A DNA stretch of 50,548 nucleotides from Vitrella brassicaformis (taxonomy: Eukaryota > Sar > Vitrellaceae): positions 25,656 to 76,203 of the forward strand of contig CDMY01000359.1 in the NCBI GenBank assembly GCA_001179505.1. Direction: 5' to 3'. The first letter of the stretch is position 1. Each line of letters begins with the position of its first letter. The notes under the pieces are model-generated. The model had not been told where the DNA came from. It did no database searches and saw only the letters and a program-made list of their open reading frames with translations. A program made the position numbers and the translations under genes. This document shows positions 1-10,642 of this stretch, in pieces.

Positions 1-1
1 G

Positions 2-637
2 GAAGAGGAGGGGGCCAGCGAGGAGACGCCCTTCCAGCGGGCGTGGAGGGAGACTTTTGAGAGAAACCAACGGCGCGAGCGGCTCAGACAGCAGGTCAGC
101 TGCACCCACAATGCCCCATTCGATTGGAAGCTCTCAACTTTCTAATGGTGTCCTGGTTGGCTTCTCAGTCCAAAAACAAGACAAAGACGTTCGAGGACCG
201 ACTGCGCGAGAGTTCCCACCGACACCTCCGCAAGGTCGCCGGCAGCGGCTACAGGAAGCCCCAGCCCAAGCTGCCCTCGGTGCCGGAGCAGACGAGAGGT
301 GCGCTGAGACGATACGTCGAAAGACAAGCCGTGTGCCTGTCCTTCACTGTCTGCTTCTGTGTCTCTCTCAGCCAAGAAGATCGTGCTTCCAAGGAAGGCG
401 ACGCTGGACGGCACGCTGCTGCCGGGAGCGAGGCCACCTGCCCCAAAACCGTTCCTGGTGGGTGTTGCGCGCCGCCCCCTGGACGGAACATTCCCGCCTC
501 CCACCTTCAAGCCCTATAAAAGGAGCTCCGGTGTTTCCGATGACGAGATCTACAGGGCCACTCTCGTCACAATTGTATCATGTGTGTGATCAGGGAAAGC
601 GAACGACGAGCGGCAGCCCAGGACGGTCCAACTTTGA
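2..637 (+). CDS. Repeat-module protein, copy A (3' part; 5' end outside window)
   Basis: Exons 2-94, 169-298, 372-530 and 594-637 join in phase and end at TGA 635-637. The first exon gives an acidic then basic helix (EETPFQRAWRE...RERLRQQ), the second SKNKTKTFEDRLRE...KLPSVPEQTR, the third AKKIVLPRKATLDG...PFLVGVARRPLDGTF. The same exon set occurs at 1173-2061 (+), 21879-22898, 27228-27979, 28009-28225 (C and D exons only) and 29498-30260 (-). Codon differences between copies fall mainly at third positions of this frame, so the frame is or was coding. No known domain is recognised; the protein looks like a basic, partly helical, proline-rich nuclear or RNA-associated factor, which is inference. 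The gene start lies before base 1. Confidence 0.6.
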
Positions 638-1172
638 GCTCTCAGTTCCCTCCACCCTCTCACTGACCACCAGCCTTTCAACCCTCCAACTTGTGGAGGA
701 GAGAGAGGAGACGGCTGTCTCTCTCTCTGTCGCTCGCTGTGTTGCACATGTGGAGCACCAACCCACCCATTCAGTACGGTCAGAGTGTTGGGGGACTCTC
801 TGGCTGTCTGATCTGACGGATCCTCTCAATCGTGCTCCTGCTCCTCCGTCGGTTGTTTTGTTTGTGCGCCGACCCCCGGTTCCAGCGACTATCAAAGGCT
901 ATAGGAACCAAGAGTACAGAAGAATACATAGTGAATGCACAGCAGAGGATAACACAACACGACACAGACACACACCCCATCTCTCTCACGGGTATGCTTT
1001 GTGTGGGCTGCGCCAACAGGAGTTTTACTATTTGGGCCACTCATCGGCCTGTCTTTGAAGGACATCGATGGAGGCAACCGAAAAAGAAAACCCTCATACG
1101 AAAGGTAAGTTGGAGACGGAGGAGAAGAGCGGCAGGCATATGGAGTGTGACTTTCTCTGTGTCAGGTCTGTG
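638..1172. other. Spacer after copy A
   Basis: No convincing exon is seen. The first 40 bases or so still match the 3' flank of the 21.8 kb and 29.4 kb module copies, so the duplicated unit extends past the stop. The rest is pyrimidine-rich with CA-rich stretches near 955-980 and probably holds the promoter of copy B; no clear TATA box was found. Confidence 0.5.
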
Positions 1173-2061
1173 ATGATTAGCGAGGCCATGGTTGACGTCG
1201 ACCTGCGCGACGAATTCGACCGTGATGAGGAGGTCATCAAGGAGGAGAAGAACGAGGAAGGGGAGACGGCCGACGAGGGAGAGGAGGAGACGGCGAGCGA
1301 GGAGGAGACGGTTAGCGAGGAGGAGGAGCACCAGCCGGCGGCAACAGAGGGCTGCCGAACGCCGCCCTTACGTCTGCTGCCCCGACGCAGCACCTCCAGC
1401 GGCGCCCTGGTGCTCGAGGACCCCGATGAGAGGCTGCTGGCGGAGATGCTCGAGGTGACTAGGAGAGTGGGCCAGTTCATGCAGGAGGTGAGCTGCACCG
1501 TCAACGCCACCGTTATGTTAAAAGCTTTTGACTTTCGATGGTGTCTTGGTGGCTTCTCAGTTTGCCGCCAAGGGCAACACGTTCCGGGAGCGCCTGCAGA
1601 GGCTTCGCCACAAGCACCTCCTGCAGCGACTGGGAGCTGCTTGAGGGAGGTTTCTCGGGACAAGGAGCCCTTTCTGCCACCGGTGCCCGAGAAAACGCCC
1701 GGTATGCTAAGAGATGCGTGCAGGCAGCGTTGCGTCTTGCCATGATTCATTCACTGTCTGCTTATGTGTGTCTCTCTCAGCCAAGAAGGAGACACCGTTC
1801 AAGCAGAAGATGCTGGACGGCGAGACCCCGCTCCCATGGCGCCCACCCTTCCTCGTCGGCATCCCCCGCCGTCCCCTTGACGGGACGTTTGGCCCACCCC
1901 CGACAGTCAAGCGGCCCAAGCCGCCCAAGCAGCCCGAGAAGAGATCAAGTACGTCCGATTACGACATCTGCAGATACAAATCTCTTCACAAACGTTTTCT
2001 GCATGTCTGATGATCAGAGAAAGCCCTCGATAAGAAGCAGCCCACGACCGGTTACCTCTGA
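1173..2061 (+). pseudogene. Repeat-module protein, copy B, one-base frameshift in exon 2
   Basis: ATG at 1173 opens an acidic exon (1173-1487; MISEAMVDVDLRDEF then Glu-rich, ending VTRRVGQFMQE) that matches the 27.9 kb copy. Exon 2 (1561-1701) starts FAAKGNTFRERLQRLRHKHL, then hits TGA near 1642; compared with the 27.6 kb copy one base is missing between about 1615 and 1645, and the downstream REVSRDKEPFLPPVPEKTPG sits in another frame. Exon 3 (1781-1948) carries AKKETPFKQKMLDG and PFLVGIPRRPLDGTFGPPP. Exon 4 from 2018 gives KKALDKKQPTTGYL and stops at 2061. Either a decaying copy or a sequencing indel. Exon 3 could also splice in phase to the exon at 2393. Confidence 0.6.
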
Positions 2062-2392
2062 TTGCTGTGGAGGAGGGTTGAGTGGAGAGAGACGGTGGGG
2101 GGCTGTGTTGTGTCTGCTGTGGTGGTTTTCGGCCATCCAGGGGGCGCGCTTTCACGAATCAGTATGTAATACGCATTCAGACACACGTGTGTGCGCGGCT
2201 CGTATGTGTGTGTGTCCATGCAGGATCGGTGTCTACATTTTATATTTGGCGTGTCTCTTATGGCGGGAGCATCGTGACCGGCAGGGCAAGGGCCATCGCA
2301 ACACCGTGAGGATCGTGGTACGGACATTAACAAGACGACGACAATGCGTGGTGGGATATCATGACACATCCATCGCTGTGTTGTGTGTGCAG
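2062..2392. other. Intron or spacer with relic of a downstream exon
   Basis: No open exon is seen. Around 2228-2262 the sequence resembles the end of the polymerase-like exon at 23.5 kb (the part encoding AAYILYLGVSS), so this looks like a decayed exon fragment inside an intron. The stretch ends in a TG-rich 3' splice site before 2393. Confidence 0.4.
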
Positions 2393-2569
2393 GGGTCTAC
2401 ACAATCTGCGGCGATTACTTCAAGAGAGTCGCCAAACTGGCGGCCCGCTGGCTGATTCATTTAGACATGCCGTGGGGACAGCAGTACCAGAGCAAGAACT
2501 ACTGCCTGGACAAAATGGGCGACGGCAGTATGGTACGTGAAGGCACGGACAACGTGTGCAATAATTTTG

Positions 2570-2602
<33 letters not shown>

Positions 2603-5600
2603 CACATCCTGAGCAGAAAAGGAGTGAAGTCCGCAATGAGAAAGGCCGACGCAAAGACGCATGCAGGTTTCTGTGTCTCAAATCGGCGCTGCATTTTACA
2701 TTTGGCGTGTCTCTCACGACTCACACAACGAGGGAGGAGGTAAGCTTACGCACAGAAATGCCCGGCTCCCACCTCTTTTCATGTTTTCATGTTTTGCCTC
2801 TGTTTGCATTCTGTCTGTTGTTTAGTGTCTTCTCTTTTTCTTCGATCGCTGCGTACACTTTATATTTCGGCGATTCATTTTGCATCAGATCAACAGCAGC
2901 TTCGAGGAGCACGCGAGGGGCACAATTAAGGATGCTGGTACGCACCCACAAGACAGCTATTGTTCGTTTCCATCTCCACTTGCTGTCTGCATGTGTTCAT
3001 CTATCTATCTCCGCAGTGATTTTGAGGACGGTGACAGCCCCTTTCCTTCGTCGTACGTGCAGAAGTGCCACCTCCACGACATCGCGACAATGGAATACCT
3101 TGAAGAGCACCAGCGGTATGCGGAGGCCAAGTACGCCTCCGAAATGCGGCCATTACGCCATCGAATCGACAAGGCCTTCGAGGACCACAAGAGGGGTGCA
3201 ATCGACGACTGTCAGCTGGCGGAGAGGCTTCACGAGCTTTCCATGAGGGAGAAGGCAGTAATGAAGGAGTATGAAGCCGCCCAACGGGAGATGAATCTGC
3301 TGTACGAGAAAGCGTCGAGGTGGGCCACACTGCACTGCAGAGTGCCATTCCATAAAAAGTGTGTGAATGAATGCCGGATGAGTTGAGAGAGATACTTACG
3401 GGATTCGGCGCCGACCCCCGTATCGATGAGCTTTGCGTACGTAAGGGGCACAGACCGATTGCCTTTGCAGCATACAAAGCGTTCCTTGCTGTGTGTCTTG
3501 TGCGTGTGCACATGCCATTGTGCTGAGTAGGAGCGAGAAGGCCAAGCTGGAGCGGCGGGCCGGCCCATCACCGCACGACATCAACTTGGTTAGTGCCCTA
3601 AGTGGCGAGGAGGTGCTGCTTAAGATCATCGACCCATCCCTGCAGCCGCCGACGCAGGCAAGTAGATAGAGTGGCTGGTACACAGAGGGAAGGGCTGGCT
3701 GGGTGGATGTGTGATGTCTGTGTGTGTGTGGTGGCGCCTGCAGATGGTGGACATGTTTGGCCTTCCAGCGACGGGATTTGATATCATGATGGAGCACCCC
3801 GTCATCCCCGCCATGATCGACATCATAGTCCATGACGGCCTCAAGGGCGTTCTCATGGAGGGCGGAGGAGGTAGATAGATACGAATACACAGAGGCAGGT
3901 AGGCAGGTAGGTCATCTATCTTCTGTCCTTCAGTACCGTTGGTTGAGTACATTGAGACTGTCGCCACAACAATGGCGCAGGCGAATGCGGAGGGTGCGAG
4001 TGAGGAGATGGTGAGGGGGATAGGACGCGGCTGACCAGGCGCCCTCGACTTCAGCAACGCCGCGGCGGGGTATGTTTGTATCGCTGCCTTCATTTTATAT
4101 TACGTTTGCTCTTTGACTCTCAATGACGGACACGTTGGCGTGACGGGTCAGCCTCCACTTTGACGTGAGCTTAATGGATGAACAACAGGAAGGTACGTCC
4201 GTGAGCCAGATGAGATGCTGTTGGTTGGTTGCAGATGTCACTGCCTGAGGAGCGCCGGACGGACAGCCGCACATTGGCCAACGAGGCGCGTGTTGACAAG
4301 GGGGCCCAGACAGCCGAAGGGAATGACGACAGCTGGCTGACAGAAGCACCACACCGCCAGCACATAGCCCCGGTCGATGAGGCTCACTTTCTTGCCACCG
4401 GTCAGTCAGTCAGTCAGTCGATCGACATAATGAATTGATGCAGGTGGTCAGAGGAACAATGTGAAGTCTGTCTCGCGGGCGAGTGCCACATGTCGAGGGC
4501 GACAGAGATACGGGTCGACGGATGGGGGGACGAGTCGGACGTTTCCGCCTGGGACTTCTTTTCAGGTATGACAGATCAGCCAACGAGACTAAACACGCCA
4601 AGTGAGACCATTGTTTTTCTTCGCTCATTCACTGCCTGCAGTGAACACACCACAGGCCCCATACCTGCCCGACAACCACCAAGTCGTACAGGGTATCGCT
4701 CGGGCGGCGGCTGGGGGCGGACAGGGCACTGAGGAGGGCACTGAAGTGCCATCTATGGCAGCCAGGGAGATAGCAGGTAGGCACGAGGTCAGACAGACAA
4801 ATCATGGCCGATAACCCTCACACGAGCCGTTCCCTCGTCTCCTTTCCTTCCCCGCCCCGCAGCGTTGCGCGAAAGTATCGCATGGCTTGAAGGACAGTTG
4901 AAGGAGAGTGGCGAGGAGTTGTTCAGGCTTCAGACGCTCATCAGCCAGCAGCAGGTAGGTATTCATTCGACTGCCAAAGTACGTCATAGATCCCTTTGGT
5001 TCCCGGTGCTTGCAGTCGTTGATGGCCAGGTCAGAGGAGCAGCTGAGTGAGCTCCGCCACCGTGTGCAATCGGAGACACACGAAGGAGAAGACGCCGTAA
5101 GGAGATGAGACAGAGATGGACATGAGAGACATGGCTTGCACTTCCACTCATTTGCCAAACACCAGGCCCTGCCTGAGGACGGCAGCCTGCAGAGTGGGCG
5201 AGTGGCATATGTCCGACGGGTCGACGGATGGGGGGACGAGTCAGACGTTTCCGCCTGGGACTTCCTTATAGGTATGACAGATCAGCTCACGAGACGCAAG
5301 ACGAGACACGCCAAGTGAGACCTTCTGTTCTTCTATGGCTGCAGTCAACACACCAGAGGCCCCTCACCCGCCCGACATCCAGCACGACGGTACGGTTGCA
5401 GGTGAGTTCGGCAGACTAACTGACTCATCCATAGCACTCACTTGTCCTCTGCTTAACGATCTGCAGCTTGATGAGCCGAAAGCCGCCCCACCGCCCGCCA
5501 AACGATTGAAGAGGTTTGCCTTTGGTGGCCTGAGGGACAGCATGAAGTGGGGCGACAAACGAGCGTTTGGCGACCCCCCGAAGCTGCAATCAAGTACATA

Positions 5601-5733
5601 GCTATCTGAATCTGAAGGCCCGACACAACCTGATATTCTCATTGCTGCGTCTTTTCAGAGAGACAAACACGGGATGGATGCAGACGAGGAGAGGCTGCAG
5701 CTGGCTCGGCTGCACGTGGCCATCCCCACATGA
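2393..5733 (+). CDS. Multi-exon coiled-coil gene related to the 23-26 kb TUTase-like gene (exon chain partly unresolved)
   Basis: Likely exons: 2393-2532, 2889-2937, 3017-3319, 3531-3657, 3744-3870, 3934-4010, 4235-4400, 4444-4565, 4642-4776, 4863-4954, 5016-5096, 5166-5271, 5345-5593 and about 5659-5733. Phases agree from 3017 to 4010 and from 4444 to 5593; the joins at 2937/3017, 4010-4444 and 5593/5659 do not fit cleanly. The 3017 exon (VQKCHLHDIATMEYLEEHQR...) is a charged coiled coil shared with 25388-25871; 4863-5345 match 24450-24914 closely (ALRESIAWLEG..., RVDGWGDESDVSAWDFL). No nucleotidyltransferase core is present here, unlike the minus-strand relative. The last exon (EERLQLARLHVAIPT, TGA 5731) resembles the C-terminal tails at 19.45 and 20.80 kb. 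It may be one gene, two, or a partly broken copy. Confidence 0.45.
2725..2945 (+). repeat. Direct repeat, copy 1 (about 220 bp)
   Basis: From the acacaacga motif near 2725 to just past the exon encoding INSSFEEHARGTIKDA the sequence matches 5748-5970 with few changes. The repeat covers an intron, its acceptor and a 49-nt exon. Confidence 0.75.
3658..3743 (+). other. Probable GC-AG intron
   Basis: The exon ending ...SLQPPTQ at 3657 is followed by gcaagt rather than gt, and the downstream acceptor ctgcag at 3738-3743 restores an open frame (MVDMFGLPATGFD). A GC donor with otherwise strong consensus is a known rare class. Confidence 0.45.
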
Positions 5734-5747
5734 TACACACACTCTGT

Positions 5748-5970
5748 GTCACACAACGAAGGAGGAGGTAAGCTTACGCACAAAAATGCCCGTCTCCCAC
5801 CTCACCCACCTGTTTTCATGTTGTGCCTCTGTTTGCATTCTGTCTGTTGTTTAGTGTCTTCCCTTTTCCTCGATCGCTGCGTACATTTTATATTTCGGTG
5901 ATTCATTACGGCATCAGATCAACAGCAGCTTCGAGGAGCACGCGAGGGGCATAATTGAGGATGCATGTAC
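5748..5970 (+). repeat. Direct repeat, copy 2 (about 220 bp)
   Basis: Second copy of 2725-2945, lying just after the stop at 5733. It encodes INSSFEEHARGIIEDA (about 5919-5966) followed by a gtac donor-like site. A further possible exon, GENRCKEKKKLTEKKVPLFG, lies at about 6013-6086 and may belong to a truncated copy of the same gene. Confidence 0.7.
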
Positions 5971-6089
5971 GGGTTTTCCTATCTATTTGTGCTTCCTTCC
6001 TTACACGACCAGGGCGAGAATCGATGCAAAGAGAAGAAAAAGCTGACAGAGAAGAAGGTCCCACTTTTCGGGGAGGCCGCGATGGAGGT

Positions 6090-7324
6090 GATTGATGACT
6101 GCCTCAGTCAGTCAACACGGAAGCGGAAAAAGCAAAGCGTCCCTGATGGAAATGCTTGGCTGAATGGCTGGCTGACTGACTGGCTGGCTGTCTGGGTGAC
6201 TGGATGGATGGATGGATGCTTAGAAACGAAATGGATGCGTGGGCAAAGTGGCCTTCTTGGTCCACCCTTTCTTGCATGAAAGCTGTCTGTGTGTTGCCTC
6301 TGTATTGTCTATGTGTCCGCCCGTGTTGCATTATGGTGCGTGCTTCTGGTGGTTTGGCCGGATGGATGGATGGGTGGGCGGGGGGGCGGTGCGTGAGGAT
6401 GGCGTGGCCGACGTGTGTGATGCCTGCTTAGTCATGAGAGTGTCCCTTGCATGGCTGCATGCAGCGTGTCCGCAAGAGACACCTGCAAGCGCCGGTCGTG
6501 TGTGTGTGTGTTGCTTTCGTCTGCCTGCCGTAGGATTGTGGTGGTTGGCCGAGTGTGTGGATTTGCGTGTTATTGGCCTGTTGCGTGCGATCAGTCATGA
6601 GAGAGGTGTGCGTCTGAACGGGCGCATGCAGTGTGTTCCTGCGTATCGCTGTCTTCATTTTATATCACGTTCGTTGGTTCTTCGACTCTCGATGAAGCTT
6701 AAGGACACGCTGGCGTGACAGGCGGATGTAATTAACGTCTCTGATCACGCATGCGATGTCGTACACTGACAACCGGACACCAGTCTGGCAGCCACACCCA
6801 CACACCCACCGTCCCAACCCTTCTCAGCTGTGTGTATGTATCAATCAAACTGACAGACTGACAGGCACACAGGAGTTGTCATTCAACCATCAGCCATCAT
6901 GCACCATGCACCATGCACCATGCACCATTCAGAGAGAGAGGCAAGCCAAGGCGAGAAGGTGGCAGGCAGGCAGGCAGGCAGGCAGTTTGTCCGCTGGATG
7001 CTTCTGAGTGGCATTGCAGTGACAGAGTCAGTGGAGAAACCGCCGATCGCCCATCCACTTACAAAACAAACATAGGGGAGTCTTCACCAAGCAGACACAC
7101 ATACCCATGACACAAAATCGCAGTCAAACGGAAACACATACGCTGAAGAATGACACGCCCACAGACATGGGCAGATTCGCGACGCTTATCCATCCATCCA
7201 TCCATCCACTGTGTTGACGCCATGAATGTCTGGCTGACAAAAGGATGTCATCAAAAAAAGATTCGCTCAGCCCACCCCCCACCCACCCACCCACCATGCA
7301 CCCACCCACCAACGCCTCATTCAT
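6090..7324. other. Spacer rich in simple repeats
   Basis: No gene is supported. It holds ggat repeats (6200-6220, 6360-6372), catgcac repeats (6899-6926), ggca repeats (6964-6984), ccat repeats (7190-7206), caccc runs (7268-7310) and attc repeats (7320-7334). About 6648-6725 repeats 4078-4150 (motif cttcattttatat...gacacg-tggcgtgac), another relic of the left-end gene. Confidence 0.6.
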
Positions 7325-8492
7325 TCATTCATTTTCGATGTCATCGTCAAACCACTGCTCGAGGCCGAGCCCGTCAAAGTCCACGCCCATCGAGTCAGTC
7401 AGCCGCTGGGCTGCAGCCCAGCACTGTGGGTGCCGACCATAGCCGCCCTGCGCACGGGACACAGGCGTCTCGAACGAAAAGAGGTCCAGCAGAATGGGAG
7501 GAGCGGGGTCGATCAGGACGGCCATGCTCCCCTCCAGCACGTGCAGGACTGCCGCGTAGGTGTCCTCCGCCTTGTCGCCCGCCAGCACGATGTAGCGCTC
7601 TTGGTAGACCATCGGGGGATGCAAGTCGCCCTCCATGCGCGTGCATTCGACGACGGTCTTGTTCTCGACCGGCTCGTTCAGCAGCTTCCGGCCGCCGTCC
7701 TCGTTGACCTGCCCCTGGGCCAGCCCACCTGCTGCGCTGGTGCTGGCCGTGATCCGTTGGGTGATGTAGCCGCTGAATGAGGGGTAGACGTGATAGAAGT
7801 CACCGCTATACTCGTTAGGTGTGACTGATGTGCGGATCACGGGGTCCTTAGCGTTGAACTGGAAGCCGGCTCGTAAGCGATTGATGTTGAGGTCCTCGGG
7901 CGGGCAGCACGGCGATGGCCTTGTCGCCGATGCGGTACTGGCGCCTTCGCAGCCGAGTCAGCCCGAGAGTGCCGTCCTGGTCAGTGCCCAGCTGCCCTCC
8001 GAATGCAGCGAATTGCTCGATGGCGTGTGGCATGTTGGACATGGCTCTCTTGTAGGGGAAGGCCAGGTGGAGGGATGAGGGGCACATGAGGACAGGCAGG
8101 CTGTTGCTGCCGCTGATCATGCGCTTGTTGCGGGCGATGTAGATGCCCTTGGTCCATCTCTTCCAGCCCTTGGTGACGTCCAACAGGTACGCCGACCGCA
8201 CCAGATAGTCGAAGTAGCTGAGGCCGTCGGGCAGAGGAATGCTGCTTGGCTGACGCGACACGTCGAGCAGTCCGGTCATGCCCTCGGCCGCCAGAGATGC
8301 GTCGATGCGCCCGAGGATGAGTGCGGGTGTCACTCCGCTGTGGCCATCGGCTTTGTTGGTGCGTCGCAGCGCCACGCAGCTGGCCAGATCAGAGCAGAGG
8401 AGGATGAGTGAGAAGATGATGTCATCGATGAGGCTGAAGAAGAAGCACATCCCATCGGGGGGAGGAACGGACGCTTTGTCAGCTGGCGGCAT
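7325..8492 (-). pseudogene. Hypothetical protein of a three-member local family, frameshifted
   Basis: Two open frames, 8492-7848 and about 7900-7325, encode the two halves of a protein related to those at 13.9-14.9 kb and 15.4-16.7 kb. The N-terminal half includes MPHAIEQFAAFGGQLG and YRIGDKAIAVLP; the C-terminal half includes VYQERYIVLAGDKAEDTYAA, matching SRITLYGDKAGDEYALYLAI of the 15 kb gene. The frames join only if one base is allowed for between 7891 and 7910. No domain is recognised. The short hydrophobic stretch after the start (FFFSLIDDIIFSLILLCSDL) could be a membrane segment or signal anchor. It may be a recent pseudogene or a sequence error. Confidence 0.6.
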
Positions 8493-8660
8493 TGCGCCAG
8501 GGGGGAAACTCCTGTTCCCTTCCTGGGATGAGAGAGCGGGTTGATTGTTCCTGTTCCTGTTCGGGAGATGAGCTCGCGTTGAGAAACCGTTACTGAGAAA
8601 CCGTTAGCATCGCACTCTGTGTGTGTACGTGTCCGCGTCGCCGTGTGTGTTTTCCTGCAG

Positions 8661-9030
8661 GGGACGGCCCGACATCGTTGCCTTCGCCCGACATGTTTGC
8701 CTGCGCCACACGGAGGAGGAGATCTTTGGCGTCGAGCTGGGCGGGCATCATCTGGAGTGGCTGGTGGTGGTGGAGATGACCGACAAGAAGATCGCGGCGG
8801 CGCCGGTGCTGCCCTACATGTGAGGAGGCGAAGCATGGCGACGGACGGACAGTCAGACAGACAGACAGATGGATGGATGGATGGATGGGAACGAGATACG
8901 TGTTTGCGTTTGCGTGTGTGTGTGTGTCGCCAGGTCAAGCCGTGACATCGTGGCGCACAAGGACGGCCTGCTGTTCGCCGTCAAGCAGGGCAACACCCAA
9001 CGATTTAGTCGCCCTTCTTCTGCTCATTGA
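8661..9030 (+). CDS. Hypothetical protein, last two exons
   Basis: Exon 8661-8819 (GRPDIVAFARHVCLRHTEEE...) joins in phase across a TG-rich intron to 8934-9030 (SSRDIVAHKDGLLFAVKQGN), ending at TGA 9028. Both splice sites are good (ctgcag, gtgagg, cgccag). No start exon was found upstream, where the minus-strand pseudogene begins, so this may be the remnant of a longer gene. The product is not recognised. Confidence 0.4.
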
Positions 9031-9580
9031 GCGGACCTTTCCGGCAGAGAAGCAAAAGGTTGACGTGGGCGGCACGAGCCACGGCTGCGGCAGCTGTGGC
9101 ACGGCGACAAGTTCGCTGCCGAAGCGACTGCCTGGGTACCAAGGGCGGATCGTGTATCCTGCTCTGCCTCTGGCTTCAACGAGGCTTCGTGTGTGCTTTT
9201 GTTGCATGCAGGTTGTGGGTGAGCGAAGTGGGTGCCTTCCTGCTATTCTCTTTTCTGAGGGCATGCGCATGATGCAACAACGGACAGGCTGAGACTTCAC
9301 GTTTGTGTCGATCCGTCTATGTGAGAGCTTTATCAGTACCCGCCCTAGTGACGTGCACACTCTATCCATAAAAGACAGACAGCGTTCAAAACGGGCAATC
9401 GAAACATCTATCTGCAGGCGGCCACACGGATGTTGTCTGTACATCGTCATACCCACATACGCCGGCCTCATCTGAGCACTATGACGACACACGTGCATCT
9501 ACCCAGCAACGCTATGCAGCCCGGCAGGCAGAGTGGATGAGTCCTGCTCTTAGAAACGACTCCAACGACTACAGAGAGGT
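9031..9580. other. Spacer
   Basis: No supported gene, RNA or mobile element is seen. It probably holds the 3' untranslated regions of the convergent genes ending at 9030 (+) and 9581 (-). Confidence 0.4.
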
Positions 9581-10642
9581 CTAGGTTCTCTCTCCGAACA
9601 CATCCTTCATCAGCAGCTCGCCCAACACATTCCCCACGGCAGAGCGTGTGAGGCGATAGGGGGATGCCTCGGTGGTGTAGATGCCAATACTGTGGTCGTT
9701 CAGCCTGATGGCCGCGATGTCCTGCATCCCAATGGTCACCACCACCAGCCGATAACGCCGACGCCGCTCTCCTCGCTCCCAAACCTCATCGAAGACTCCT
9801 GGGCTTGCCGCCCACTCTTTGCTGTTGCGAGGGGTCGCCAGCAACTCCTGCAGCCTATCGGCTGCAGCACGAGAGAGAGAGTATTCAAGAGTGACGCGAT
9901 CTTGACGCATGCAGCCGCCATGACGGAGCCATGCGAACAAGATGAAGACCACCATGGCTGTGTAGGTGCTGTACACGTGGCCGCAAAGTCGTGTCGGAGG
10001 GTCCTCGGGCTCGAATATGTCAGGGAAGAGGGAGCTGGGGGCCATCAGGAGGGTGGGAAGACAGTACACGTACTTGTAGAGGGGGCGAATAGTGTCGCCG
10101 TCCATCAGCCGAACGGCATCCCCCACACCACTATCGTCCACAGTCAGCCCCCAGCTCAGAATCTTCCACAGGCGTGGCGCCTCCCTCTCGCTCATAAACG
10201 CCGCTCGGCTGTCGAACAAGCCGAAATTGCCGTCGCCCAGCACCAGTGGTCCCTTGCGATGCAGATGATACAGCATGATCAGCACGAGCCTCCATCGAGC
10301 CCACTTGCCGCCATGGCACAGCATGAAGAACCGTCGCGTCAGCCGCTCCAGGAGGGCACTGCTGGCCACTGCAGCGGCCACCCCCTGCGCCACTTGGGGA
10401 ATGGGCACATCCACCAGGACACCGAAGATGCCGGCAACCACAATGGGCAGCAAGCGGGTCAAGAGGGGTATGAGCATGGCGGGCGTGAGGGATGCGTGGC
10501 GAGTCCGGTCGATGAGGCGCAGGTTGGCCGTCTCTTTGTAGTTGTTGCCGAGGCACTTGGCGAAGATCGGCGTGACCACGCCAGGGACGGCATCAAAGCC
10601 CTCCGGCTGTGTGCGGCCTGCCACCGGGACACACACACACAA
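9581..10642 (-). CDS. Hypothetical protein with hydrophobic segment
   Basis: A 353-codon open frame, long for this region and with typical coding composition. Residues about 55-95 (AMLIPLLTRLLPIVVAGIF... and a following Ala-rich stretch) are hydrophobic and could span or anchor to a membrane; the remainder is mixed (RRFFMLCHGGKWARWRLVLI, YRLVVVTIGMQDIAAIRLND). An upstream exon with ATG (10760-10631, MSDTAHEGAASASDTRPRH) has fair splice sites but its phase does not fit, so I give the internal ATG at 10642; the true start may be further up. The product is not recognised. Confidence 0.5.
   Translation of the reverse strand: MCVCVPVAGRTQPEGFDAVPGVVTPIFAKCLGNNYKETANLRLIDRTRHASLTPAMLIPLLTRLLPIVVAGIFGVLVDVPIPQVAQGVAAAVASSALLERLTRRFFMLCHGGKWARWRLVLIMLYHLHRKGPLVLGDGNFGLFDSRAAFMSEREAPRLWKILSWGLTVDDSGVGDAVRLMDGDTIRPLYKYVYCLPTLLMAPSSLFPDIFEPEDPPTRLCGHVYSTYTAMVVFILFAWLRHGGCMRQDRVTLEYSLSRAAADRLQELLATPRNSKEWAASPGVFDEVWERGERRRRYRLVVVTIGMQDIAAIRLNDHSIGIYTTEASPYRLTRSAVGNVLGELLMKDVFGERT

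Noticed and set aside
510-522. TATA-box-like ctataaaagg
   Set aside because: It lies inside the conserved third exon of module copy A (codons for KPYKRSS), so it is coding sequence.
57-1058. Long plus-strand open frame over the first kilobase
   Set aside because: It runs through introns and the 3' flank of module copy A; the conserved frame and splice sites of the module explain the coding signal better.
6899-6990. Short tandem repeats considered as a CRISPR array or centromeric satellite
   Set aside because: Repeat units are 4-7 bases with no spacers and occur all over the window; they are ordinary microsatellites in a eukaryotic genome.
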